Assembly: GCA_028554795.2 (NCBI GenBank)
Contig: CM068828.1
Span: 15,428,814 to 15,492,813 of the forward strand
DNA from: Sinohyriopsis cumingii
Taxonomy: Eukaryota > Mollusca > Bivalvia > Unionida > Unionidae
Reading direction: 5' to 3'
Length of the DNA stretch: 64,000 nt
In this document: piece after piece, positions 21,502-33,245 of the stretch
Numbering within the stretch: position 1 is the stretch's first letter
How the letters are laid out: each line of letters begins with the position of its first letter
Notes under the pieces: model-generated
Database searches by the model: none
Told to the model about the DNA's origin: nothing
The model's input: the letters and a program-made list of their open reading frames with translations, nothing else
Translations under genes and position numbers: made by a program

Positions 21502-21791
21502 CATGTAAAGCAGTGCGTTCGGAAGTCGAACTAGTCAGCTCGTATTAACTAAGAATGACTATCTGGAACATTCAAGTGGGAAAGCTGACAAAAGATAATT
21601 TGTTGGAGAGAGTGGAGAACCTCCTGAACTGGGTCGAAGAAATAGACATGTAAAGCAGTGCGTTCGGAAGCCGAACTAGCCAGCTCGTATTAACTAAGAA
21701 TGACTATCTGGAACATTCAAGTGGGAAAGCTGACAAAAGATAATTTGTTGGAGAGAGTGGAGAACCTCCTGAACTGGGTCGAAGAAATAGA
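21502..21791. repeat. 145-bp perfect-type tandem duplication
   Basis: Units 21502-21646 and 21647-21791 start catgtaaagcagtgcgttcg and differ at only two or three bases (aagtcgaactagtc against aagccgaactagcc). A recent duplication. Each unit contains an open stretch (MTIWNIQVGKLTKDNLLERV) whose source is not recognised. Confidence 0.95.
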
Positions 21792-22148
21792 CGTATATCT
21801 CATAAGCGTCATCTGAAGAGCGAGACAAACGTAATGACTATCAGAATGTTACAAATCCGTACCACAATGATAAATTACCACAAAAAAACCAAGTGTCATA
21901 TAATTTTTATATATGGGCTAATGTTTATTCCATATAGACCCCAATCGCCATGCATTATTACTCATGAAACATGCCATAAAACTAATAACAAACAAACAAG
22001 CAAACAAACAAACAAAAACTTGACAGTATTATCTTTTAAGGCATCATTTGAAAACCACATAATAACAAGCTATGTGGATGCGTTCACGCGTTATTAGCGC
22101 GAGTAATCGACTTCTTTCAGGACAAAATGCACAGAAGGATCTTTATAA
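21792..22148. other. No gene seen
   Basis: AT-rich sequence with a short (CAAA)n tract near 21988-22016. Confidence 0.5.
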
Positions 22149-22383
22149 TTTGAATACTAGCCATAAGGCTTTGAATACTAGCCATAATGCTTTGAATAAT
22201 AGCCATAAAGTTTTGAATACTAGCCATAAGGCTTTGAATACTAGCCATAAAGCTTTGAATATTAGCCATAAAGGTTTGAATACTAGTCATAATGCTTTGA
22301 ATACTAACCATAAAGCACTGAATACTATCCATAAGGCTTTGAATACTAGCCATATGGCTTTGAATAATAGCCATAAGGCTTGA
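22149..22383. repeat. 21-bp tandem repeat, about 11 units
   Basis: Unit tagccataaggctttgaata(c). Because 21 is divisible by three, frames stay open on both strands (ALNTSHK and IQSLMAS repeats); these are artefacts. Confidence 0.95.
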
Positions 22384-22607
22384 CTACTATCCATAAATGT
22401 GTTCAACGCATCTTCTCCCGAAGACCAAAAGTTAGCAATAACGGAGTTCTTATAATAAAACCAGTCATAAAGTTATTTAAATTCAACGAAACAGTTGCTG
22501 TTACAAAATACCCATTCACTAAACTGGAATCGATTTTTTTAAAACGAAATTTAAAACTTTATTAAAGCAAAGTTTATGCTGTGAAATGTTCAAATCAAGA
22601 ACAATCA

Positions 22608-22608
<1 letters not shown>

Positions 22609-22692
<84 letters not shown>

Positions 22693-22718
22693 CATACATA
22701 CATACATACATACATACA
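22609..22718. repeat. (TA)n followed by (CATA)n microsatellite
   Basis: About 80 bp of perfect TA, then CATA units to about 22718. Confidence 0.97.
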
Positions 22719-23295
22719 CAGATTAGAGCTGGGTCCCGAGAAAACACTTGTAACATTAAAAATATTTCTGACCATAACAAATACGAATCTCGGTATACCA
22801 AAATTACAGCATAGTTCGTGGCTATCAATTTTAATGTTATCGGACAGGATCATGGCACATATTTCGTTTCATATTTTCCTCCATCAATAATAGAAACTAT
22901 TCTGCTCTGATTCACAGAAAAAAGATCATATTATATTCATTATATTGTTTTGATTAAAATAATTATCTTGAAATAAAGAAGAGAAACTGTATCAGCTCAA
23001 AACTAAAGTGCAATACCCACCCTATTGATAAAAAAACGATCAGCACCGTATAGTAGACGAATTTGCTATGTTACTATTAAATGTTGTATAAGCTGCAATC
23101 TAAAACTGCAACAAGAGTTTGATGATTAAGCTTATATTATAGTTGACACCCTGTGAAAGACGTGATATATAATATAATAGAGCTTGTTGATAGAAATAGA
23201 AAGTGTTGACACTGCATAATACAATTTAATAGCTATACTAGTGATGCCATAAGAATTTTGAGTTGGATGTCATCATCTGGGCAAGATATGTATCA
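22719..23295. other. No gene seen
   Basis: Unique AT-rich sequence, no recognisable feature. Confidence 0.5.
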
Positions 23296-23652
23296 CAGAG
23301 GGCCAGTAAACATACAACACACTTACTCAACAAAGGGCCAGTAAACATAAAACACGATTACTCAACAGAGCATCAGTAAACAATCAACACACTTACTCAA
23401 TAAAGGGACAGTAAACATAAAACACACTTACTCAAAAGAGGGCCAGTAAACATAAAATACACTTACTCAACAAAGGGGAAGTAAACATTAAACACACTTA
23501 CTCAACAAAGGGACAGTAAACATAAAACACAATTACTCAAAAGAGGGCCAGTAAACATAAAATACACTTACTCAACAGAGGGCCAGTAGACATAAAACAC
23601 ACTTTGCAAAAGTGGGCCAGTAAACGTACAACACACTTACTCAACAGACTAG
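23296..23652. repeat. 35-bp minisatellite, about 10 units
   Basis: Unit gggccagtaaacataaaaca followed by cacttactcaacaga, with variants (gggacag, aagaggg). Confidence 0.93.
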
Positions 23653-24400
23653 AAATATTTAGCTCACTTAATAAATTATGTAAACTTCAAACAGAAAACA
23701 ACTGCTCTTCAAAATATCTTAGATGTTTCTCAGTCTTACAAAGGAATGCATGTACATATCATAATGACATTTTTTAAAAATCCGAATTTTTTCTCAAAAT
23801 TTGGATTTTTGCAAGGATCTCTTTCACATTTCATCTGGCCACCACGCTGGCATATATAACACGTGTCAATAATGTGATTAAAGGATCAATAATTTAATTA
23901 TGTTTGCAATATTTGAAATAAATTTGTCATAAATACAATTATTTTCTTTAAAACATTTTTTTACTTTTTCGAATTATTTTTGATGAAAAATGAAAACATA
24001 CTGTTAATATAAATTAATTCATAATAAAATTACTTGGGTTTTTCCGTACATTCCATATTGACGTAAACCACTGAAGTACAGTATTACGTAGCACTGGAAA
24101 TTTTTTAAAAAATGTGTGTGTGTGTGTGTGTGTAAATATGACGTTCGTGCTCTAATTGACACACGAATGAGCTATTAAAATGTTATTTTCATTCATGACG
24201 AACAAGAATCAAACATAAATGTAATTATCGGCATATCTATTGACAGGATCGTTGTTTGATGGTGTAGATAGATCGTTGTTTGATGGTGCAATGAGGTATA
24301 TATAGTAGACAATTTTCACAGTGAATCGGAAGTTAAATCCATTCATACTTGCAAGATAAACTATTATTTGAATCATTGAAACCTTGTACGTTTTGAGTCA
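23653..24400. other. 3' flank of the CABIT/SAM gene; short repeats only
   Basis: Contains a (TG)n tract (24115-24134) and a 20-bp direct repeat (gatcgttgtttgatggtg, near 24248 and 24270). This probably includes the 3' UTR of the minus-strand gene; no confident polyadenylation signal was picked out among the many AT-rich hexamers. Confidence 0.4.
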
Positions 24401-25050
24401 CTATCTCGGAATATGTCCTTCATGTACGAAAGACATAAGTCGAATGGCTTCGGTTCTAGACATTCCAAATTCCCTAACTAGAATTTCTTCATTTAACTTG
24501 GACAAAATTCTTCCATCAACCATCTGTTGATCAAATGTTTTAAAGTGCTTCTGAAGTCTTAACTCTTTCAATATCTGTTCGACTTCCTTCATTGTATAGG
24601 AGGAGACGGAAGACTTCGTCTTTGATAAAATTGCTGTACCATTCGGGTCAGTAGAAACTTGGTATTCTGATAATTTTGGGAGCGGTCTATTGCGGCTTTC
24701 TTTGAAATCGTTCTGTTGAGATGAATATTTTACTCCTTCCTTTTTGAAAGATTTCGGTGGAATTGGTGGAGGTGATGTATTTTGCAATGTCCTATCGGTT
24801 GTGGTTTCCGATACTGTTTGCAGCGGGTGATTTGAGATTTCTTTGTAATCACTAGGTTGAGACGGAGATTTTACTTCGTTCTTAACAACACTTGGCGAAG
24901 CATTTAGCATTTTCTGATCGGTTGTGGTTTTCAATAATTCATTTCGCTTATTGTTGCCGATGCTAAAAGCTTCATCGATAGTATGGAATGACATCGGTTG
25001 TGTTATTAAATAATCTGCGCCAATACGTTCATATTCTGGATTGCCCACAG
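24401..25050 (-). CDS. CABIT/SAM adaptor-like gene, last coding exon (SAM domain)
   Basis: Last exon of a spliced minus-strand gene; acceptor GTTGTAG before 25050, entry phase 1. It encodes a disordered Ser/Pro/Lys region with a PPPIPPKS proline motif (a likely SH3 ligand). A C-terminal SAM domain covers about the last 65 residues (YTMKEVEQILKELRLQKHF ... LSKLNEEILVREFGM) and the frame stops at 24401. An N-terminal CABIT domain, proline motifs and a C-terminal SAM domain is the layout of GAREM-type adaptors. In vertebrates these link receptor tyrosine kinases to GRB2/MAPK signalling. Family placement is by architecture; molluscs may carry expanded CABIT families with other roles. The exons upstream are at 25755, 26102, 28568 and 32451. 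Confidence 0.78.
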
Positions 25051-25664
25051 CTACAACTGCAACAATTGAGGCAATGCATGGTAAAAGAAGAATGGAATAA
25101 CAAATTGAATGTGTTATATAATGTAAATAATTTATAATATGAATAATGTAAACTCACTAATTTTGACTAGAAGAACAGGCTTAAATACTTAATAATGTTT
25201 TCTTTCTTAATTATTGTGAGCATTTTATTTTGTTTTGTAATTACATGCTGTTTATTATTGTAAGCTTGTCATTGTAAACGTTTTTATGTGTTATCTAATA
25301 TAAGCCCTTAGAACTTATAGCTTCTAAACATTATGTTCTTTACTAAGTCTACATTATTATTATTATTATTATTACTCTGGAATTGAACCTCCAAGAGTCT
25401 GGATTTTGATAGCAAAACGTTTCTTTACTTGGATGAAAGATCCGAACAAGTTTATCTGGTAAATTTTAAAGGCAATACGATATATGTATAGTAAGTATGG
25501 TTTATCTTTAATATACCAATATTTGTATAATTTTTCATTAAAATCAGACTCTGCAAGTCTTGTTTTCTTTTAATGAAAAATATGTACATCTCGATCTAAA
25601 TCAATTATACAGCACGCGCACGCACGCACACACGCACACACACGCAAATACATTGATACATACA

Positions 25665-25696
<32 letters not shown>

Positions 25697-25715
25697 CACA
25701 GACAGACATACATAC

Positions 25716-25753
<38 letters not shown>

Positions 25754-25754
25754 C
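25051..25754. other. Intron with compound microsatellite
   Basis: Intron of the CABIT/SAM gene. 25613-25660 CA/GCAC-type, 25658-25692 (CATA)n, 25719-25747 (GA)n. An ATT tract lies near 25350-25372. The (GA)n abuts the proposed donor of the next exon. Confidence 0.7.
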
Positions 25755-25916
25755 CTCTGTGTCTGTCTCGGACAGTTTTTAGTGATGGCGTTATGTCAAG
25801 TCCTTCGCAGTATACCTCGAACTCATCTTTGGAGTGATTTTTGAGCCCCGTTATCGGCATCAACCTCAGGCCATTCAGGTACAATGGCACTTCGATTTCT
25901 TTGGAATCAAGTTTGC
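25755..25916 (-). CDS. CABIT/SAM gene, internal exon
   Basis: Acceptor CTCTAG before 25916. Encodes KLDSKEIEVPLYLNGLRLMP, then ITGLKNHSKDEFEVYCEGLD. The entry phase fits the preceding exon. The donor is less sure: only the AGAG/GTCTCT site at 25754 gives the phase needed by the SAM exon, and it is weak and lies at the edge of a (TC)n tract. This region completes the CABIT beta-barrel; the LNGLRLMP strand resembles the L..GD.LRL strand of the family. Confidence 0.65.
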
Positions 25917-26101
25917 CTAGAGCGCAAACAAGAGATTTTGACTTTTAATAAATGAACTACAACAATACAAATTATCCTATTTAAACTATTTAAACTATTT
26001 AGTAGTATACGGAGAGATGAACAAACGACATATAAATGTGTGTACGCTCATGTGTTTTCTATTTTGTATTCAACCTCTGTAATTTTAAAAGTTCATCTTA
26101 C

Positions 26102-26266
26102 CGCAATTTACGTAGTTTCCTATCATGTAGACCACGTGGTGCACAGATGTAAGATTCATGAATCTGCAGTGACGATATTCTGGAACTAAGAACTTGCTTG
26201 GAAACTCTACAACAACTGGCGGTTTATAACAACTTAGAATGCCTGTCAGAGGAATTTCGTCTCCAG
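26102..26266 (-). CDS. CABIT/SAM gene, internal exon
   Basis: Acceptor CTATAG before 26266 and donor G/GTAAGATG after 26102. 165 bases, entering and leaving in matching phases. Encodes GDEIPLTGILSCYKPPVVV, EFPSKFLVPEYRHCRFMN and VHHVVYMIGNYVNC. The GDEI pattern and the PVVVEF...F strands fit the second half of a CABIT domain. Confidence 0.78.
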
Positions 26267-27089
26267 CTATAGGTAGGATATGGAATAGAAAATATCAGCA
26301 TGTTCAGAAAGAAAGACAGGCCACGATTTAATGAGATTTGTTTTTGTTGTTTTTTTAATTTGAAAAAGACACATTGCACTTTCATAAATAAATAGATGTC
26401 TTTTTGCAGTGTTGCAGACATCTTTATTTTTATTCCCTCCATCTCCACGTAATTCACACTGTATACAATTTAAATATATAAGAGTAGATACAATGTAGAC
26501 ATCTTAGTATCAAGCAAATTTGTGCTATTTTCATACGGGTTGTCAAAAGTGGGGTTTGATACATGAACTCTTTTATGCAATACAAGTCACTGTGTAAGTT
26601 ACAAAACAGCGCCTGCAAATTATAAACAAATTCTTTGACTTCTGTCTTCATGGAAATATTATGAGCATCGGAAGGAATTCGTGTTTATTCTAGTTTATCC
26701 TAATTATATTTGTTTACATTTTTAAGGATACAAATACAGGTTTTGTACCCTGAGTAAGCTTGGTCTCGTCCAGTATGTTCTTAGGGTGTAAAACGATTGG
26801 ATACAATGACGGATTCCCAATATGCTTAAAATTTACATTTAATCACGTGACGTGTTGATGAGACCAAGGGATTCTTTAAATGATAATTGCTATAATAACA
26901 GCAATATAATATTGAACAAATAGCCCAATCCTGACATAAAATGTGTAACTCCAATTATGAAACCTGCTTGGTGTGATGGTAGAAAATAAACCCAGAAAAT
27001 AATACATAAATATGAAGTACATAACGCAGCACAAAGCCGTGAGTAAAATAGTCTACATGGTGCTGGACGATCCTACCAGTACTTTAGCT
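26267..27089. other. Intron, nothing recognised
   Basis: Intron of the CABIT/SAM gene. Open frames here are short and have no domain content. Confidence 0.6.
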
Positions 27090-27860
27090 ACTGTGTCAGT
27101 ATAGTATAATTTACTTGTAGACTCCATTTACCCTGAGCATAATGCGCACCCATCTCCGAAAAGCGTAAACCAGAACTGTCGGCATATAATACCGCATCGC
27201 TTGATAAGACTGGAGTCGATCTCTTTAATAGGACTAAATCTGCTGTGTTAGTCCATTTGTCAGTCACATTATGCCGTCTTCGCCAACACGATCACGTCAG
27301 GCTATTCCAGATACCATGCTGCTGACCAATCGTCTGCTCTCACGTGACTTCCATGATATTTTCAAACGCATTCCACTAGCAGCATTTATTCCGTATTCTG
27401 GACAGTGGCTGCTTTACAGAAAATGATGCGATTCTTAAAAAGGGTCCAAAACATGAGGAGAATAGTGTATTCTGGATCAAGAAGAAGAATATAATATTTA
27501 AGAATTTTTTTGTGTGTCTAGGATGAGATGAGTTCATATATTCTGTTTTTCTTCTTGATCCAGAATACGCATTCGACTGAATAAATGCTGCTACTGGTAA
27601 GCTTTTGATAAATCATGCAAACCACGTGAGAGTGAATGATTGGTCAGTATCGCGTTGTCTTGAATAGCCTGACACGATCGTTTGCGTGAGGAGGGTGAAA
27701 CGTGCCAACTAAAAACAGCCTCACGTGATCGTTTACGTGAGGATGGTGTAGCGTGCAAACTGATAAATAGAGCGGCACAGTAGACTAAGTTCGTATCGAA
27801 GACACTGGCGCCAGTAATATCGGGTGGCATCTTTAAGCGTTAGCTGCGTATTGGTGCGCG
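27090..27860. mobile_element. Imperfect inverted-repeat element (MITE/foldback-like) in intron
   Basis: The stretch 27290-27485 (cgatcacgtcaggctattcc ... agcagcatttattc ... attctggatcaagaagaag) recurs as its reverse complement in 27545-27680. Weaker pairing extends outward to about 27180 and 27800. The loop is about 60 bp. The right arm has a local duplication of a cacg(t)gatcgtttgcgtgagga unit (27670 and 27724). No coding capacity. Ends and target-site duplication not defined. Confidence 0.7.
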
Positions 27861-28082
27861 CATGTACATGGGGATATAAAGCCCTAATGTATTAGGCTGG
27901 CAATTTACCCACACAATCCCCACTTGCAGTGTTTCGATTTTGAGAGTATTGAAGGACTTATCATAAAAGATTTTGTTTTCTTCTGAAAAGATCCTGTCTA
28001 AACGTTATCCAAGAAAACTGCCAAATGTGTGCAAACGTATTCAATATGCGACACCAGTCCACCATTTGTATTACAGCAGGAC

Positions 28083-28268
28083 AAGAAAATCCCATCTGAG
28101 GATCACATATTGTGCACAGATCGAGGACTTGGGGTATAAAAACTTCTATCTGAGGATCAAATAATGTGCACAGACCGAGGACTTGGAGTATAAAAACTCC
28201 CATCTGAGGACCACATATTGTGCACGGATCGGGGACTTGGGGTATAAAAAGTCCTATCTGAGGATCAA
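28083..28268. repeat. Tandem repeat of about 57 bp, three and a half units
   Basis: Unit: catctgaggatcacatattg, then tgcacagatcgaggacttgg, then ggtataaaaa. Seen near 28090, 28148, 28201 and partly 28255. Lies in the CABIT/SAM intron. Confidence 0.9.
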
Positions 28269-28567
28269 GAAGATTTTAAAGGGAACGCGGCTTTTTCGAT
28301 TCCACATCAACGCATAATGATGGATTATTTTCCACTTTTTTCTTACAACAGTACGAACAATGTGAGCTTTATACGAGGCGTTGACTTACCTATATTCCTA
28401 AATTGTTTTCTTGAACGTTGTGTATTATTTTACATTAGCAAACATATGCTCTTAAACAATTTATAGACGTCGAATGGAATTTACACTTAACAAAAATTAC
28501 AAATATAAAATAAGAACTGCAGTAAAGGTGCACGAAATAAATGGGCATGTAAAAGAAAAAGCGTTAC

Positions 28568-28712
28568 CTGTTTTCAAGTTGATGTCGACAGGAACAACTC
28601 TGATATCTTTGTCCAACGGGATACTCCAGCATTCCTGGGAATGTTCTGCGTCCAGACTCACTGGATATCCAACTACACGTTTCTTCACTATGCTGGATGT
28701 CAGACGCAAAAC
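28568..28712 (-). CDS. CABIT/SAM gene, internal exon
   Basis: Acceptor TTCACAG before 28712 and donor ACAG/GTAACG after 28568. 145 bases, entry phase 0, exit phase 1, matching both neighbours. Encodes VLRLTSSIVKKRVVGYPVS, then CWSIPLDKDIRVVPVDINLK. The G-VLRL strand and the (Y/W)SIPL...V.P segment are CABIT hallmarks. Confidence 0.8.
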
Positions 28713-28898
28713 CTGTGAAGAAAGGCCAGATTTATGTTAGCCTGATTTATTTTACAGGAAATATCTATGGAAATAAAACCTGGCACTTATGATCCCATTC
28801 TTTTATTTTCCCTTGCTCTATGAGTCTCTCTATTGTAAACAGAGCACAAATAAAAGAACCTGTCAGAAAAGTGAAATACTCATCACTATTTGAAATTT

Positions 28899-28936
<38 letters not shown>

Positions 28937-29593
28937 GATTTCTAAGTTGAATAAATTTGTTTTGAGAGTATGAACTGGAGAGTGTTTAATTTTCAGATAT
29001 ATTTAAATGCGATATCGTGGAATTCAAAATCATTATTGACTATACCACACGTGTCCTACGGCAACTCTGGACAGGACATCTTTTAGCGGAAATAGATTAC
29101 CAGATGTTAAAACTTATACCATAATAACAATATTACTCATCATACGGTACACCGTGTAACGAGTTATAGGAATCGCATGTCGAGGGACACAAAGCGGCAC
29201 TCCCAAGACGCGTATGTCAATATACATATATTTTCATTGCGCATGCTTAAAAAATTCTTCCGTTGATATTTAATAGCAAAATCAAAACAAAGTTGAGCGT
29301 AGGGAAAATATTGTATGACAACTTTCAGATTTTCAGACTCAAGAAATTGTCACATTTTTACCAAAGGAAGATAAAGGCAGAAGACACATTCAGCATTGGA
29401 GATAATGTTAATCGCGAGCTATTTGCAGTTACGATTTGAAATGTTGTTCCATCAAACATCAATTATACTCAGAAGAGAACTATGAAGGGTATATTCAGTG
29501 GAGAAACATCGTGTTATTATACAATATCATGGATAAAATAGAGGGCAAAAATATATATGGTTTACAGATGACAGTAGACCTTGAAAAAAAAAA
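28713..29593. other. Intron with (CA)n tract
   Basis: (CA)n at 28902-28934. Otherwise unique intron sequence. Confidence 0.7.
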
Positions 29594-29912
29594 CGCTCCG
29601 GTGGCCTAAGTGGTTACGGATTCTGCCTCAGATAGGGGAGGTCGAGGGATTCGTACCCTGCCGAGTCATACGAAAGACTTATACAAATTGTACTTGCAGC
29701 TGCCTCGCTTGGCTCTCAGCATTAAGAGTTAGTGTTAGGACTAGTCGACCTGGTGTCAGGATAATGTGACTAGGTGGGACATGATTCTACAAGTCTGCGG
29801 CATGATGTTATGGTGTCCCAGTGCTAGACATCACGATAATCTGCCACAATGCATACATCGCAGCGATATGACTGGAAACGTTTTTAAAGCTCCTTTAGAC
29901 TCCAAATCACAC
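29594..29912 (+). mobile_element. tRNA-derived SINE, full-length type
   Basis: Head ctccggtggcctaagtgg (A box-like) and gattcgtaccc (decayed B box). The family body follows (cagcattaaga-ttagtgttaggact, ctggtgtcaggataatgtgac, catcgcagcgatatgactg, ttaaagct). Same family as 33927-34225 and 59071-59372. Confidence 0.85.
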
Positions 29913-32021
29913 TCACACACAGACCTTGAAAAAAAGTCTTTGACTCAAATAACAGAAGCGTTTAGGACCAATTTTGCAATCTTTCTTTGACTCCAATAAC
30001 TGAAGCGTTTAGGACAAATTTTTACAATCTTTTAAATTTGGTGATCCTGTTTGTAAGTAGGTTAAATTGTTTTGTATTTAAATGCGAAAGCTGTGGCATC
30101 AATAATCAAAATATGTCATTTTTGGGGGATTTGAGAAAGGATATCGGCAGGGATATTCCCATGAGTCTTATCAGTGGTTAAGATTTTAGAGGAAACTTTA
30201 AATCATAATATGATGTAAGGGGACTGATTGTTGAGGTTGGTGAGTATGTATTGTATTATCATTCTGATGACACTTTTATCCTTTTTGATGGACCTCAGTG
30301 GTTTTTTTTTTTGGTTTTTTTACAGTAATTTTTTTTACAGTAACCAGACAGCAACTGTAAGTATATTGCATTTTTGGTCTTGCTTTCAGTTACCTGGACT
30401 TAAATACAAGATAACAAACCAATTGCTATTTGGAATGGAAATAATAAAGGATATGTCCCGATGTGTACCTAATTTCCTATTTTTTTCTGACTTTACGCTC
30501 ATTGTCATTGATTTTCTCTACATTTACAATATACGTGGAAATTAATTATAGGAGGAAGTTACTAAATGAAAAAAGCAACAACCCCCCCCCAAACCCCCCC
30601 CCCCAAAAAAAAACCCCCGACAACCTGGAAGGAAAGACGTGTTCCAATAGTTTGTAAGGTAATTTGCAGTATTTATTGTCCTGCTGATATTAAACGTCTT
30701 TTTCGGCACTTTGAAATCAAATAGAAACAGCTGAAGCAAAACATATTCGTCCCTTATTTCAGCTTGTCTGGGGTTGTTAAGGCGAGAGATGTAAGCGTGA
30801 CATCCTAGTATCTCCTGACAAGAATAAGGGCTAAATGTAATTAATTAATATTTATTCAAGCATTAGGTACATACAGGTAAAATAGGTTGAAGCGTTTCTC
30901 GAGTATGAGGATGGTTGTACCATTATTTAATCAATACAACCGTTTTAAGAAATATAAAGGAGATTTTAAATATAAAAAGTTCATTAAAAACAATTTTTCG
31001 AGATATCATTTTTACAATATCTAACTGGGAAGGGGAACTGCATAGTACAAATGAGTATTTATCCCATAGTATTTTAAACTTTGTCATACTAGAAGGTTCT
31101 TTCAATACAAATCCCTGAGAGAAGACAATACTGAAATTCTTAATGATTTAGTAGATGATCACAGTAATTTAATACCTTTTGATTTGATGAAACGAACAAA
31201 AAGAAACAAAGTTTTCTTGAAATACTCTTCCTTAATATCCGAAATAATAAAATCATGACAAAGCGTCAACAAACATCATATGAACAAAATGCATTGCAAT
31301 TTGTGAGTAAAAGGACATTTATTAAACGGTGAGAAGTGGTCTGAGATTTATATTCGGGCAGAAATTAGTACTAAGGAATAAACATTTACTAATATTTGTC
31401 ACAATCACATATTCAATAATGCCAAACGTGCTTTCTGTAAGTGGGAATACAAAAGTATTGAACATCTGTGACTGGGATATTGAACATCTGTGACTGGGAT
31501 ATTTCTTAAAAGTTTTGGTAGTGTTTTATTAAAATTTTGCACATTTTTTGACTGAATATTATACATTTATCAAAGAATAGGAAACATTTTAGGAAGTGGA
31601 TAATTGGAAATAATTATAATTTCTTTCTTATTTGAGCAAATATTTTTTATATACATTTTTAGATTTAATATGAAAAATCCTTCCAAGTATGCTTTGAAAC
31701 AAATAGTTGAAATGCACACTAACGTTAAAATTTTCACTGCTAAATTAAATTTAAAAAAAGAATAAAAATTTTCATCAAATATGTATATAATCATAAACAT
31801 ATGACTTGAGTAAGAATCCTTTATCTTCTTTCAATTAGTTACTTTTGTTTATATTTGACAATAAGACCAGAACAAAGTACTGTAATGTCACCTAGGTCGA
31901 TACCATCTAGACACCGTATACTTGTGTTTGCATATCTAAACTGAATATCTAGAGACTGCATGCTATATGTATGTGTGTGAGAGCTTTTTCCTTTTCTCTC
32001 TCTCTGTGTGTGTGTGTGTGT
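29913..32021. other. Intron, one C-rich tract, nothing else recognised
   Basis: Intron of the CABIT/SAM gene. 30583-30617 is two poly-C runs and a poly-A run (C9 AAA C10 A9 C5). The complementary strand is G-quadruplex-capable. A duplicated 20-base phrase (gaacatctgtgactgggata) occurs twice at 31460-31500. (TC)n/(TG)n tracts near 31996-32020. Confidence 0.6.
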
Positions 32022-32275
32022 GATTTGGATTTTTAACGTAGCTTTAACAATTGTTCAGTCATATCGCTACAATGTCTGCAGTATGACAGTTTATAGTGAT
32101 GTCTAGCACTGGAGCATCATGTCGCAGACATTTACCTTCATGCACCCCCCACCCCCACATTATCCTGACACCAGGCCAACCAGTCTTGACACTAACCTCC
32201 TAACGCTGGGCGCCAAGCGAGGCATCATCTGTTGGTACCATTTTTGTAAGCCTTTGGTATGACTCGGCTCCTTTC
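32022..32275 (-). mobile_element. tRNA-derived SINE, 5'-truncated
   Basis: Reverse complement of the SINE body at 59120-59370 (gtatgactcggctc end through to ttttaacgtagctttaacaa). The tRNA-like head is missing. A C-rich run (32144-32157) replaces part of the body. Confidence 0.85.
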
Positions 32276-32450
32276 CTGTTATACATATAATATTTATTCT
32301 TCCTAGATTATCTGAAAACCAGAAATTTTATATTGTAAGGTGGCTTTGGGTAAATGTTTCCGATGAGTGTGATCATCTATTATGATAATTTAAAAAAGTA
32401 ACAACTTTTCGATAGATCGAATGAACACGAGACACAGAGGTTTCACATAC

Positions 32451-32590
32451 TTGGCCTTTGTCGAATGTTGTTTCCAGGAGAGATCCATGCCAGCCTTGTG
32501 TTACAACGACTAGAACTGGAAACTGGGAAGAATATCTTGTGTAAAAGTCACTCACACTGAAGTCATTATGTGAAACTATGAACTCCATTC
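32451..32590 (-). CDS. CABIT/SAM gene, CABIT N-terminal exon
   Basis: Acceptor CGTTAG before 32590 and donor CAA/GTATGTG after 32451. 140 bases, entry phase 1, exit phase 0, matching the exon at 28568-28712. Encodes MEFIVSHNDFSVSDFYTRY, then SSQFPVLVVVTQGWHG. The PVLVVV strand followed by G-(W)-G is the start of a CABIT domain. A duplicated, acceptor-less version sits at 1326-1461. Confidence 0.78.
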
Positions 32591-32809
32591 CTAACGAGAG
32601 CAATTATTTTCTCAAAATAGCTTACTATATGCTTTATTTTAATGTCATGCTTGGTTTTCTTGAACAAGGAAGTTATTAACCGTTAACTATAAATTATATG
32701 TATTGATTTTCCCCCTTGTCGAAAGAATCACATATAACATTGATATACATGCATCTATCCACAGGTTTCTACCTAGTATAGATAACGGGTAAGTATTGAT
32801 TTTGTGCAC

Positions 32810-33060
32810 ATTTATCGTGGTATGGATAACCCTAGTCCTACATGTAAGACCTGACACTGATATTTATGTTGTGCACCTAAACCAAATGAACATGTGCTAT
32901 GTCTTACATGTTGGACTAGGAAAACCCGGGACTTTCCCCAAAGGTGACGTTCTCTATCTCTCCCTCTCAAATGCACACACTCATTCGCACGTAGGCAACC
33001 AAAACAAATGCCTTCACACTGAGAGACAGTAGATAACGACATTTTGTCTCTTATAGTCTG
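32810..33060. repeat. Duplicated intron segment (matches 1739-2030)
   Basis: Shared phrases include ggta(t/c)ggata(a/g)ccct and aaatgc(c/t)ttcacact, then ttttgtctctt. Shows that the CABIT exon at 1326 was copied together with its flanking intron. Confidence 0.7.
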
Positions 33061-33177
33061 CATATACTTCCCAGTTTGTTAGTAACCCCTACCGATTTCA
33101 ATAACGGAAATCACTGAATGCGACAATAGGTGCACAAGACTTAGTTAATTAATTCATTTGTATATATAATTTCTAAC

Positions 33178-33245
33178 CTCACTGTGACCAGAGTAGTCCA
33201 AGCATTGCCATCATATGCGTCTTTCATGCTAAACGGACTCTCCAT
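33178..33245 (-). CDS. Probable first coding exon of the CABIT/SAM gene
   Basis: ATG at 33243-33245, encoding MESPFSMKDAYDGNAWTTLV, then TVR, with a donor AG/GTTAGA after 33178. A 68-base copy with the same start and donor lies at 61480-61547, which supports a real exon unit. Its exit phase (2) does not match the entry phase (1) of the exon at 32451-32590. An extra small exon between them or another donor is therefore needed, or the link is wrong. Confidence in the exon is moderate and in the linkage low. Confidence 0.45.

Noticed and set aside
22072..22383. 103-codon frame with ALNTSHK repeats
   Set aside because: 21-bp tandem repeat artefact; the opposite strand is also open.
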